From Nonomuraea thailandensis (GTDB lineage: Bacteria > Actinomycetota > Actinomycetes > Streptosporangiales > Streptosporangiaceae), in contig NZ_JAMZEB010000001.1 of assembly GCF_024172165.1 (NCBI RefSeq), positions 62,001 through 126,000 of the forward strand: a stretch of DNA of 64,000 nucleotides. Direction: 5' to 3'. The number at the start of each line of letters is the position of its first letter. The stretch's first letter is position 1. The notes beneath the pieces were generated by a model. It was given only the letters and a program-made list of their open reading frames with translations, was not told the origin of the DNA and searched no databases. The translations under genes and the position numbers were made by a program. Positions 45,596-54,005 of this stretch are shown one piece after another.

Positions 45596-47275
45596 GTGCA
45601 ATCTGCTCTAGACATGAACATCGTCCCACCTGCCATGTTGGCTGGCATTCCCGATGAGGCGGTGGAACACGGCGAAGTGTTCACCCGTAGGTGGATCGTC
45701 GAGATGATCCTAGATCTCGTCGATTACCGGTCCGATAGGGATCTGGCGGCGCTTAGGCTGGTCGAGCCCGCTTGCGGCGCCGGAGCCTTCCTGGGGGTCA
45801 TTGCGGAGCTGGTCAGTGAGTCATGCCGGAAGCATGAACGTCACATCCTAGACGCGCTTGAGGCCGTATGCGCGTTCGACCTACTGCCTAAGAACGTGAC
45901 TCTGGCCAGGGCTCTGATTGAGAGGACCCTCGCAGCAGAGGGGTGGCGCTCTGCGGACGCCTCTGCCGTAGCAAGAGCCTGGGTGCGGCGGGCCGACTAC
46001 CTGCTGGAGCGATCAGATCGAGATCAGGTGGATTTTGTGGTGGGCAACCCTCCGTACATCCGTCTGGAAGATGTGCCCGACGATCGCACCAACCTCTACC
46101 GCGCCCTTTACCCCACGATGGTGGGCCGCGCAGACATCTACGTTGGCTTCTTTGAAGCTGGCCTTCGATCGCTGCGAGACGGGGGGCGGCTTGGCTTCAT
46201 CTGCGCTGATCGTTGGATGCGGAACCAATACGGCAGGGAGTTGCGCAGATTGGTTGTTGATAAGTTCGCCCTAGACCTGTGCATTACTATGCACGACGTC
46301 GACGCCTTCGAGGAGCAGGTTGCTGCGTACCCGGCAGTGACCGTTCTCCGGCGGGGTCGACAGGAAGCTGCGGTGGTCGCGGATACCAGCCGGGAGTTCA
46401 GTGAGGCTGCCGCGCAAGACCTCAAGGCATGGGTCCGCCGCGACGAGTCAGGCCCGGTGCGGTCGGCTTCGTACGAGGTGGCACGACTGCCTCACTGGTT
46501 TCCAGGGGATGATCTGTGGCCTTCCGGTTCTCCAGCGCGACTCGCCATTTTGGAAGACTTGACCGAGCGATTCACGACCCTAGGGGATCCTGCATCCGGC
46601 GTACGGGTGGGGATCGGTGTTGCCACGGGAGCTGACAAGGTATTCATCACACGCGATCAGAACCTCGTCGAACCCGAACGGTTGCTACCACTCGCAATGG
46701 TACGCGACACCGCGAGCGGGATACTGGAATGGTCGGGACATTACCTCGTCAATCCATGGAGCGAGCAGGGACAACTAGTTGATCTTAGCGAATTCCCCAG
46801 GCTGCGAGACTACTTCGAGCGGAACGCCGACGCCCTAGTCGGGCGTTATATTGTAAAGAAGAACCCGGGCAAGTGGTATAAGACCATTGACAAGATCGAG
46901 AACGGACTTACGGAGCGCCCGAAGCTTTTCTTCCCAGATATGAAACTTATCAGTCACCCAGTGCTAGATGATGGAAAGTATTACCCTCACCACAATCTGT
47001 ACTTCGTGACCTCAGATGTTTGGGACTTGAAGGTTCTCGGCGGTCTCCTGCTGTCCAAGGTAGCAGAGGCCTTCATAGAAGCCTACGCCGTGAAGATGCG
47101 CGGCAAGACGCTGCGCTTTCAAGCCCAATATCTCCGCCGCATCCCGGTTCCTCTGCCCGAAGAGATCACGCCCGAACAGGGCGAGAAACTGGCGGACGCT
47201 TTCCTGCGGCGAGACGTCGAGGCGGCCACGTCCGCAGCACTGGACGTGTACGGCCTTGCCGCCTGGCCCGCTTAG
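45596..47275 (+). CDS. N6-adenine DNA methyltransferase partner of the XhoI-like enzyme
   Basis: This 559-residue protein has methylase motif I LVEPACGAGAFLG at about 55-67 and the catalytic NPPY (residues 151-154, FVVGNPPYIRLED), with a long C-terminal target-recognition region (FITRDQNLVEPERLLPLAMV, WYKTIDKIENGL). It is an Eco57I/PaeR7IM-type adenine methylase. GTG 45596 follows AGGGTGG; GTG 45587 and ATG 45614 are alternatives. It protects host DNA from the neighbouring endonuclease. GC is lower than the surroundings. Confidence 0.85.
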   Translation: MQSALDMNIVPPAMLAGIPDEAVEHGEVFTRRWIVEMILDLVDYRSDRDLAALRLVEPACGAGAFLGVIAELVSESCRKHERHILDALEAVCAFDLLPKNVTLARALIERTLAAEGWRSADASAVARAWVRRADYLLERSDRDQVDFVVGNPPYIRLEDVPDDRTNLYRALYPTMVGRADIYVGFFEAGLRSLRDGGRLGFICADRWMRNQYGRELRRLVVDKFALDLCITMHDVDAFEEQVAAYPAVTVLRRGRQEAAVVADTSREFSEAAAQDLKAWVRRDESGPVRSASYEVARLPHWFPGDDLWPSGSPARLAILEDLTERFTTLGDPASGVRVGIGVATGADKVFITRDQNLVEPERLLPLAMVRDTASGILEWSGHYLVNPWSEQGQLVDLSEFPRLRDYFERNADALVGRYIVKKNPGKWYKTIDKIENGLTERPKLFFPDMKLISHPVLDDGKYYPHHNLYFVTSDVWDLKVLGGLLLSKVAEAFIEAYAVKMRGKTLRFQAQYLRRIPVPLPEEITPEQGEKLADAFLRRDVEAATSAALDVYGLAAWPA

Positions 47276-47631
47276 AGGACAGCCCTTCCATCTGCTGACT
47301 GGGAGCCCATGCCGGCGGTTGGAATTGGGGCTCATATCTCGCCTGATCAGGCCGCCGTAAATAGCGCGCTCTGGTCAGGCGCAACGAGCACCGGCGGCTC
47401 CTACTGCTCGGCTTCCTCTTCCTCCTTTTCAGCCCAGGGGAAAGGGTTGCCGGGCAGCCGCCCTTGGGCCGGGGCTACGCCCCGGGTTCGGTGCCGACCA
47501 TGCGGACGGCATGTCACTGCGAGACGTACTCGAACGCTGCGGTCTTCAAATTGCGGTTGTCGTCGTTATCGAAAGCGGCGTCGCCGCGGGCCCCAGGGAG
47601 CTGATCTTGTAGATCCCGGACGCAGGGTCCC
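47276..47631. other. Gene-free stretch, possible minus-strand gene fragment
   Basis: No intact gene was found. On the minus strand a short reading (LQDQLPGARGDAAFDNDDNR ... FEYVSQ) ends near 47514 and looks protein-like, but has no start of its own. The GC-rich hairpin CCCTTGGGCCGGGGCTACGC around 47462-47482 may terminate the methylase transcript. Confidence 0.35.
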
Positions 47632-48975
47632 TCACCCGCCGAACAACTCGATGAGGTGATCGTCAAGGTCAGCGACAAAGTCCTCACGCCTCCATTGCCG
47701 CAAATCTTGGCGCGCACCGCGCAGCCTGATCCTGACGACTCGTCCACCCGTCTCTGACGCAGCGTCGATGCAATGATGCAGCAGGTCGGCGCCTGATCGT
47801 GGGTCATCAAGGCGGATCCGGGCGATGGCCTGATCCGTGGCCACGATTGCGCGCTGTACCCGCTCACGTGGTGCGACGAGCGACTCGGTGGAGCGAGCGA
47901 AGTAGTCGTGGGCTTCGGACACATCTCCCACATGCAGCTTCGTTACGCCCTCGAAGCCACGCAGGAGAGCGGGCGAGAACGAACCGGTTGCCGGGTCGCC
48001 GTCGCGATCACTCTCCAAGTCGTACCATGCGAGCGCGAGCGCGGTCTCGGCGTGCCTCTTCTGACCGGCTCGAGCTGCGATCTCCGCCTGTAGGGCGTGT
48101 GCCCGGGCCCGCACCGTTACGCTGTCCCCGGCTCGGGCGTCACGCACGGCGGCGTCGACGAGTGCCTTGGCAGCGTCGAGACCAGGCGCTGAATACAGAG
48201 TGACGAGCGCGTGACTCATGCGAACGACTGCACGATGCCATGGCGCGCCGACCCTGCCGGCCGCATCGGTTGCCGCGAGATACAAGGCCCTCGAAGCTTC
48301 GTCGTCTCGGGTCTCAAAGGCGAATCGGCCGGCCAGCATGAACGCCTGCGCAGCGATCCACCGCAAGTCGGCCACATGCGCCGGAGGAATCGCCGCGGTG
48401 GTCAGCCGACGGCAAGACTCGACGATCGGCGCGAGCATGAGGTGCAGTCGTACGAACGGGATGCTCCCGACTTGGCCGTTCACGGTGGATACCGCCTCAC
48501 GCAGCGCCACCAGCAGCTCTTCGTCGACCCGGGATGGATCGGCCAGAGCCGCAGCGAGCAGTTGCTGTGTTGGCGGGCCGAGCAGCGCAAGCAGACCGGC
48601 GCCCGCGTCGGTGGTCGTACGCACGAGCAGGGTGTGAAGCTCGCTGAGGCGCTGTTCGCTCTCGCCGAGGTGCCGGAGGGCATCGAGGAATTCAGCGAAG
48701 TCACTGCCGGTGCCCAGCAAGGGCCGACCTTCGGTGTTGCGTGCATACAGGTGCGCGAGCAGCAGTTGATACCGCTCGCTGGGCAGGATCGGGTTCGTAC
48801 TGGTTTCCCATCGGGCGACGGTCCGCTGCACGCTCGCGACGCTGGCGTCGAAGGGCTGCCCGAGCCGGGCGGCCGTGTCGCTGATGGCGCGGGCCGTGTC
48901 AGCCAGGGACCAGCCGCGGGCCAGTCGGAGTCGCTTCATGCTGGCAGCGCCGACGAGCTTGTCGCGCGCGTTCAT
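47632..48975 (-). CDS. XRE-family regulator with TPR-like C-terminus
   Basis: This 447-residue protein starts MNARDKLVGAASMKRLRLAR and has an HTH (WSLADTARAISDTAARLGQP, VQRTVARWETS) followed by a long helical TPR-like part. It resembles the regulator at 13754 in architecture only. Upstream in-frame sequence to 49131 is open but lies in the next gene. It faces the candidate operon starting at 49525, and may be its regulator. Confidence 0.8.
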   Translation of the reverse strand: MNARDKLVGAASMKRLRLARGWSLADTARAISDTAARLGQPFDASVASVQRTVARWETSTNPILPSERYQLLLAHLYARNTEGRPLLGTGSDFAEFLDALRHLGESEQRLSELHTLLVRTTTDAGAGLLALLGPPTQQLLAAALADPSRVDEELLVALREAVSTVNGQVGSIPFVRLHLMLAPIVESCRRLTTAAIPPAHVADLRWIAAQAFMLAGRFAFETRDDEASRALYLAATDAAGRVGAPWHRAVVRMSHALVTLYSAPGLDAAKALVDAAVRDARAGDSVTVRARAHALQAEIAARAGQKRHAETALALAWYDLESDRDGDPATGSFSPALLRGFEGVTKLHVGDVSEAHDYFARSTESLVAPRERVQRAIVATDQAIARIRLDDPRSGADLLHHCIDAASETGGRVVRIRLRGARQDLRQWRREDFVADLDDHLIELFGG

Positions 48976-49001
48976 AGGCTCATGATGCCCGCTCAGGTGC
49001 T

Positions 49002-49460
49002 TCACACGGGCACGATCAGCCGTGGTTTTCCCTGTGAGGCCGCGTAATTGATCGTCTGCCAGGTGCCGGACGAACCTTCTGGCCCCTGCAGAGGGAATCC
49101 GATCACCATGGCGGCGTGGTCGACCATCCACTGGTTCCGCGCATGGTACGCAGGCGTTCCGAGCGCGGCGGCGCCCAACTCGGTGATCTCCATGATGCGA
49201 TCACCACAGCGGGCGATGACTTGTCGTGCCTCAGCGGGCTGCTGCTCGACAGTGCCGGGCGTGACGACCGTGATCCGCGAGCCTGAGTTCCCGGCCAGCC
49301 AGAGCAGGGTCAAGCTGTCGATGCCCACCGCGCCTCCGATGTAGAAATGCGCGTCGTCCCTCGAGAACGGTCCGAGAAAGGTTTCGAACAGGTCCGCGTA
49401 CCAGGAGAGTCCGTGATGCCCGGTCGACCGTGTACCGGTTATCGCCACAGCGAGAGGCAT
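49002..49460 (-). CDS. SLOG/DprA-like Rossmann protein
   Basis: This 152-residue protein shows an N-terminal AVAITGTRSTGHHGL, a FYIGGAVGIDSLTLLWLAGN loop and later ARNQWMVDHAAMVIGFPLQG. These are features of the SLOG superfamily (DprA, LOG, YpsA), which bind nucleotides or nucleotide-derived signals. No HTH or other domain is attached. It is upstream of, and co-directional with, the XRE gene. Confidence 0.7.
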   Translation of the reverse strand: MPLAVAITGTRSTGHHGLSWYADLFETFLGPFSRDDAHFYIGGAVGIDSLTLLWLAGNSGSRITVVTPGTVEQQPAEARQVIARCGDRIMEITELGAAALGTPAYHARNQWMVDHAAMVIGFPLQGPEGSSGTWQTINYAASQGKPRLIVPV

Positions 49461-49524
49461 TGATCAACTCCGTGTCATGGATTGTCAGATCCCGCTCGCG
49501 TGCCCGCTGAGATGCGATTGACCC

Positions 49525-49803
49525 ATGCACGCGAACCGCCTAGCCATTCTGGCCGAGATCCTCAGGGCGCGCGGACTATCCGTGACGAACGATGACAACG
49601 GATCAGTACTCGTCAGAAACCCGCTGTTTCCGCGCATTGGCGAAGCTGTGGGTGCCGTCAACGGCGGCTATCTGACCGATTACGGATATGAACTGGGAGA
49701 ACGGGGGGACGAGCTGGCGACAGCTGATCGCCTTGGGTATCTCCTCGGGATTCCCCGCATGTCGCGGGTAGCGCTACAGCGGCCCTGCCGAGGTGCCGCG
49801 TGA
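49525..49803 (+). CDS. Small hypothetical protein preceding the DUF574 gene
   Basis: This 92-residue protein (MHANRLAILAEILRARGLSV...) has a compact alpha/beta look and ends overlapping the next ATG (ATGA at about 49800). Similar short genes often precede DUF574 genes. Family unknown; the overlap argues that it is translated. Confidence 0.6.
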   Translation: MHANRLAILAEILRARGLSVTNDDNGSVLVRNPLFPRIGEAVGAVNGGYLTDYGYELGERGDELATADRLGYLLGIPRMSRVALQRPCRGAA

Positions 49804-50627
49804 CAACCGATTCTTCCTCCGGGCCCGGCAGCTCCTTCAACCCCGCAATCGCCGTTCCGTCGCGGACATACGCCGCGTTCCGTGGTGCGTCGAAGGATGC
49901 GTTCCCGGCGGATCGGGAAGCGGCCAGTGAGCTGCGTAAGGCGCTGGACGGCATGCAGGTGGACGAGGTGATCCGGGAGAACGCGGCCGCGCTCGTCCGG
50001 GCGGTCGACTTTCTCGCCCAGGAGCATTTGCAGTTCGCGGATCTCGGTGGCGGCCGGCCGATGCAAGGGCTGGACCAGCGCAAGCTGCCGGACCTGTGTC
50101 AGGTGGCCATACAGCGTCAGCCGGAACGGCGGTGGCTGCTGCTCGACTCCGACATCACCGTGGTCATCGCCGGTCGTGCACTGATCGGCGGAGCGGGTGT
50201 GGCGGTCGTGCAAGAAGATCTCAGGAGCCCCGCCGAAGTGGTGTACGCGATGGATGAGCACCTCGATCTCGGAAAGCGGATCGTGGTCATCCTGGGCGCG
50301 GTGCTGCACTTCCTGACGACGGAGGAGGTGCACGCTCTCATGTCCGAGCTGTGGGCGTGCCTGACGTCCGGCAGCGTGGTGGCCGCCACCCATCTCACCA
50401 GCGCCGACGCCGATCCAGCGAAGGTGGCCGCTGGAGTGGCGGCCTACCAGGCCAACCACGGCATCGACATCTACCCCCGCACCAGAGACGAGATCACGGC
50501 TCTGGCAGACCCATTCGTCATCCGCGATCCGGGAGTCGTTTCCACGATCGAGTTCAAGCCGGACCCGGTAGGGCCGACCCCCGTCCCCGCGCCGCACTTC
50601 CTCATGTGGCTGGCCGATCGTCCCTGA
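49800..50627 (+). CDS. S-adenosyl methyltransferase-like protein (DUF574)
   Basis: This 275-residue protein has DUF574 features: PSRTYAAFRGASKDAFPADR, FADLGGGRPMQGLDQ (SAM loop), WLLLDSDITVVIAGRALIG, RIVVILGAVLHFLTTEEVHA and SVVAATHLTSADADP. It is a divergent relative of the protein at 15377; the opening motif differs (FRGASKD for FLNGRDN). Substrate unknown. It heads the kinase-like gene operon. Confidence 0.8.
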   Translation: MTTDSSSGPGSSFNPAIAVPSRTYAAFRGASKDAFPADREAASELRKALDGMQVDEVIRENAAALVRAVDFLAQEHLQFADLGGGRPMQGLDQRKLPDLCQVAIQRQPERRWLLLDSDITVVIAGRALIGGAGVAVVQEDLRSPAEVVYAMDEHLDLGKRIVVILGAVLHFLTTEEVHALMSELWACLTSGSVVAATHLTSADADPAKVAAGVAAYQANHGIDIYPRTRDEITALADPFVIRDPGVVSTIEFKPDPVGPTPVPAPHFLMWLADRP

Positions 50628-50656
50628 AACCCTCACCCCCCTTCATGGAGACCTCA

Positions 50657-51538
50657 ATGAACGACCGCCTGGATTGGGAACACCTTCCCCCGAGCGTGCG
50701 AGACGTCATCGAAGACAGGACCGGCACCGTCATCAAGGCCGAAACCGTCATCGGCCGCCGCCCGAGGTGCGCCACCCGCCTGTACGCCAAAGAAGACGAC
50801 GTCTTCATCAAAGCCGTCCCGGCCAACAGCCCCGCCGCCGAGCCCTACCGGCGCGAGCAGTGGGCCGCCCGGCACCTGCCCGTGCCGGCCCCCGCGCCGC
50901 GCCTGCTGTGGAGCCTGGAGATCGACAGCTGGCTCGTGCTGGCCTTCGAACTCGTCAACGATTACGCCCGCCACGTGGATCTGCGACACGACTCCGACGA
51001 CCTGCCGCCTGTGCTGGACGCGGTGGGATGGCTCGCCGCCGAGCGCTGCGCGCTGCCCGGCCCGTCGGCGATCGAGCACTTCAGCGGCCTGTACGCCAAG
51101 GGGCGCCTGATGCTGGACCAGCCGCACGTGCGCGACCTCTACCTGCCCGCGCTGGAAGGGTTCGACATCGACCGGCTGGGCGGCAGCACGCTCATCCACG
51201 GCGATCTCGGCCCCCGCACCCTGCTCACCAAGGACACCGTCATCTATGGCATCGACTGGTCGACGGCGTCGCTCGGCGCGTGGTGGATCGACCTTGCCCT
51301 GCTCGGCCCCCAGCTCATCGCCGACGGGCACAGCCCCGAGCAGGCCGACGAGCTGCTGTCCGCCGCGGCACCCGCCTGGGCGAACACCCCCGCGCCGGAT
51401 GTGATCGGCCTGACCGCGATCTGCGGCTCCCACCGGCTGTACCAGGCCGAGTACGGGCCCGGGAGCCGCCGCGACGAGGCGCTGCGCCTGGCGCACGCCT
51501 GCCGGACGTGGCTGACGCACTGGCGGGCCAGACGCTGA
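50657..51538 (+). CDS. Aminoglycoside-phosphotransferase-like protein A
   Basis: This 293-residue protein has an APH-type kinase fold: LDWEHLPPSVRDVIEDRTG, a nucleotide-binding DVFIKAVPAN strand, LLWSLEIDSWLVLAFELV, the catalytic loop H181-G-D183 (LIHGDLGPRTLL) and the metal Asp 200 (IYGIDWSTASLG). The Asn normally found five residues after the catalytic Asp is Thr here (HGDxxxxT), which would weaken metal binding. ATG 50657 follows GGAG. The substrate could be a small molecule or a peptide; the context does not decide. Confidence 0.7.
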   Translation: MNDRLDWEHLPPSVRDVIEDRTGTVIKAETVIGRRPRCATRLYAKEDDVFIKAVPANSPAAEPYRREQWAARHLPVPAPAPRLLWSLEIDSWLVLAFELVNDYARHVDLRHDSDDLPPVLDAVGWLAAERCALPGPSAIEHFSGLYAKGRLMLDQPHVRDLYLPALEGFDIDRLGGSTLIHGDLGPRTLLTKDTVIYGIDWSTASLGAWWIDLALLGPQLIADGHSPEQADELLSAAAPAWANTPAPDVIGLTAICGSHRLYQAEYGPGSRRDEALRLAHACRTWLTHWRARR

Positions 51539-51891
51539 CCCGGCCTGCCGAACGACATCATGATCGTGGCGTGGCCCACCCTGCCCAGGCGCGACGCCTT
51601 CCCCTGCGCCGCACGGCCACGCCACCTGCGGGCGGCCCGGTGTCGACGTCTCCGCCGCACCGCACCACCCGGCAGCAGGCCGGGCGTCGGCCCGCTGACG
51701 CCCGGCCTGCGCCACCCACCACCCAGCCTCGGGGCCCTGACCACTGCCGGACGCGCCACCCGGCCGCCGCCCAACCGCCGGACCCCAGGGGACAGAGCAG
51801 GCCCGGCACACCACCGCCGGCCCCTGCCCACCCCCGCCGGCCCCTGCCCTTCCGGGCCCACAACCGCCCGTCCACCTGCAAAGGCTCCCGC
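51539..51891. other. Gene-free stretch inside the kinase-like operon
   Basis: Only GC-driven open frames are seen (Pro/Arg-rich with no consistent composition). A leader, a promoter for the small genes that follow or nothing functional could be here; I cannot tell. A perfect repeat of CACCCCCGCCGGCCCCTGCC-type text suggests local slippage. Confidence 0.35.
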
Positions 51892-52086
51892 ATGTTCAAC
51901 GCCATCCTGCTCGCCATGAACCAGAACTTCCCCACCGCACGAGACAAGGAAAGAGCCAGGAGCCGCGAGCCGTCACCGCCGGCCCGCGACAGCGCACCGG
52001 CACCAGATCCGCCCACATCCGAGCCACCCGCCGCTGCGAAGGGCGCCGCACGCGCCCCTTCGGAGCACCCGCAGCCGCCCCGGTGA
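51892..52086 (+). CDS. 64-residue peptide of unknown function
   Basis: ATG 51892 opens MFNAILLAMNQNF, followed by a basic then Pro/Ala-rich tail with no cysteine. The stop overlaps the next start (GTGA at 52083-52086). The N-terminus resembles the small protein at 16712. A leader-peptide or small regulator role is conceivable; there is no core-like motif. Confidence 0.5.
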   Translation: MFNAILLAMNQNFPTARDKERARSREPSPPARDSAPAPDPPTSEPPAAAKGAARAPSEHPQPPR

Positions 52087-52292
52087 GGCCCCGGCCGCGG
52101 CGACCACCGGCCGTGGGACGGTGCATCGCCGACACCGTCCCACGGCCACCCCACCGCAAGAACCATCCGGAGACAGACGACGAGCTCCTGCCCCCGGACG
52201 GGGGCTTCTACGGCCGCGCGCCGACGGCCCGCAAGCCGCCGCGCTGGTGCTGGCTCGCCACCCTCCTCCGGCTTTTCGGCGAGACCCAGTAA
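52083..52292 (+). CDS. 69-residue basic peptide of unknown function
   Basis: The GTG at 52083 overlaps the previous stop, suggesting coupling. The product has a basic start, a DDELLPPDGGFYGRA middle and a Trp/Leu-rich end (PRWCWLATLLRLFGETQ) that could be amphipathic. No family is recognised. Confidence 0.45.
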   Translation: MRPRPRRPPAVGRCIADTVPRPPHRKNHPETDDELLPPDGGFYGRAPTARKPPRWCWLATLLRLFGETQ

Positions 52293-52359
52293 CCACCCCG
52301 GACCCACCACGACCATCCAGCCCGATCAGCCACCTGCCAACCTTCAAGGAGATCGACGC

Positions 52360-53283
52360 ATGACGAACCCTGGCGAGCCAGACACGCCCGAGGCGACGAC
52401 GAGCCCGCTCGCCTGGCACCACCTGCCGGACGCCGTGCGGGTCGCCGTGATCGACGCCTGCGGGGCCGTCCGGCACGCCAAGCCCCATCCGGGCGGGAAC
52501 CTGATCTTCCTGCGCACCGACGCGGAACAGCGCGTCTGCCTCAAGGCCGCCCGCGTCGGCAGCGAAGCCGGCCTGACGGTACGGCGCGAGCAGTGGGCCC
52601 GCACCCTGCACGACGACCTGCCCGCCCCCGCCCTGGTGCTGGCCGAGGCCATCGACGACTGGTACGTGACAGTCCTGCGCCAGATCAGCGGCTACTACGC
52701 CCGCCTGCACCCCGGCTCGTCCAACCTCGAACCCGTGCTGGCGAGCCTGGCACGTCTCGGCCCACGACTCACCGCCAGCAGCGTCCCGAACGACGCGGTC
52801 CTGGCCGAGGCGGACCTCGGCCGCGTAGTGGACGGCGCGTGGACGATCCTTGACAACCATGCGCTGCACCTGGGGCGGGAGGAACGAGCCCTCCTCGAGC
52901 AGGCGCTGCACGGATTCGAGATGGACGCCGCCACCGGCACCACCCTGCTCAACGGCAACCTCGACCCGCGCAACATCCTGCTGTCCCCAGCCGGCGTCCA
53001 CCTCCTGGACTGGGGCCGAGCCGGCTACGGAGCAGCCTGGCTCGACGCGGTGCCGTTCGGGCTGCACCTCATCCACGACGGCCACCACCCCGGCCAGACC
53101 GAAACCCTGCTCGCCGACGCCTTCGCCAGCTGGCGTGCGGCGCCCCACAAGGTGGTGACCGGGCTGATCGCGGCCTGGACAGCCGAGCACATCCTGCGCG
53201 CTACCCGGCACCCGCAGCAGGACGCCGCCGTGCTCGCCCCCGCCGGACTGCTCTGGCTGCGCCACCGGACCCGCCCGACCTGA
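52360..53283 (+). CDS. Aminoglycoside-phosphotransferase-like protein B (probable pseudokinase)
   Basis: This 307-residue protein shares the layout of protein A at 50657 (LAWHHLPDAVRVAVIDACG, LRQISGYYARLHPGSSNLEP, LDWGRAGYGAAWLDA). In the catalytic loop HGD is replaced by N198-G-N200 (LLNGNLDPRNILL), while the second Asn (N205) and D217 of LDWGR remain. Loss of the catalytic Asp implies no phosphotransfer by the usual mechanism. AAGGAG precedes ATG 52360. Proteins A and B have complementary defects, so they may act as a pair. Confidence 0.68.
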   Translation: MTNPGEPDTPEATTSPLAWHHLPDAVRVAVIDACGAVRHAKPHPGGNLIFLRTDAEQRVCLKAARVGSEAGLTVRREQWARTLHDDLPAPALVLAEAIDDWYVTVLRQISGYYARLHPGSSNLEPVLASLARLGPRLTASSVPNDAVLAEADLGRVVDGAWTILDNHALHLGREERALLEQALHGFEMDAATGTTLLNGNLDPRNILLSPAGVHLLDWGRAGYGAAWLDAVPFGLHLIHDGHHPGQTETLLADAFASWRAAPHKVVTGLIAAWTAEHILRATRHPQQDAAVLAPAGLLWLRHRTRPT

Positions 53284-54005
53284 GCCCCGATCCTGGGCGG
53301 AGGCCGCACGGCGTTCGAACCCGAGCCTCACCCGGCGTCCCGGGACCGCGCGACAGCCGCTCACGCCACCGCAGCGGCATGACCAACCACCCCGGGGACG
53401 GGGGAATCGAGAACGCCCCGATGACCTGCGCGACAGCGACCCCTACCAGGTCCCACCGCCCGAGGGGACATGGGCAGAGCCTCCCGACCGGATGCTTCCG
53501 TCTCGGATCGCGCGGCGACGAGGTCACCCCTCCCCGGATCCAGACCGGAGCCGAGATCATCACCGGCACCTGTCACCCCACCCTCGCACCAGCCCGTCCG
53601 ACCACCCGCCCCGGTCACAACCGCAGCAGCATGACCTGAACCTTCCGCGGCACGCGCGCGCCCCACCCCGTCGCACGCCGTGCCGCACTCCCCAGGAGGC
53701 CGGGCTCCCGCCCGAACCCGGCCCCCGGAAGGCCGCGAGGCAGGCAGGCCGCACACCCCTCGCCTGCCTCGCGTCCCTCCGCGCGCCCTGCCCACCCCAT
53801 CCCTGTTCCGGGCAGCCAGACGGCGAAGCGGCACTCGAGACGGTGTGACACCGCCCATCGCCCGTGACCCCTTCCTCACCGGCCGCGCGGTGCCCGCGGC
53901 CGGTGAGGAAGTCACCGCGAGCGCGTCCCCAGCACCCGTCCGCCACCACCTCCGCCGCCGACGGCGCCTGACCTCAACCCGCCCCTGCAGAAAGATCAGC
54001 CACCC
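53284..54005. other. Gene-poor gap with strong hairpins
   Basis: No well-supported gene was found in these 722 bases; an 86-codon frame from 53379 (MTNHPGDGGIENAPMTCATA) has unconvincing composition. The CGGTG...CACCG mini-palindrome at 53841-53853 and the larger hairpin at 53872-53910 lie near the end and may control the following genes. Confidence 0.4.
53872..53910 (+). terminator. Perfect 16-bp hairpin upstream of the lipoprotein gene
   Basis: TTCCTCACCGGCCGCG and its complement pair perfectly around the 7-base loop CGGTGCC, 96 bases before the ATG at 54006. It could terminate the kinase-like transcript or act as a 5'-UTR structure for the next unit. Confidence 0.6.

Noticed and set aside
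51560..51919. Open frame of 119 codons after kinase-like protein A
   Set aside because: Arg/Pro/Thr-rich throughout, no plausible fold, and overlaps the better-supported small gene at 51892.
51892..52086. Class V or other lanthipeptide precursor between the kinase-like genes
   Set aside because: No cysteine and no HopA1-like lyase nearby, so there is no support for thioether formation.
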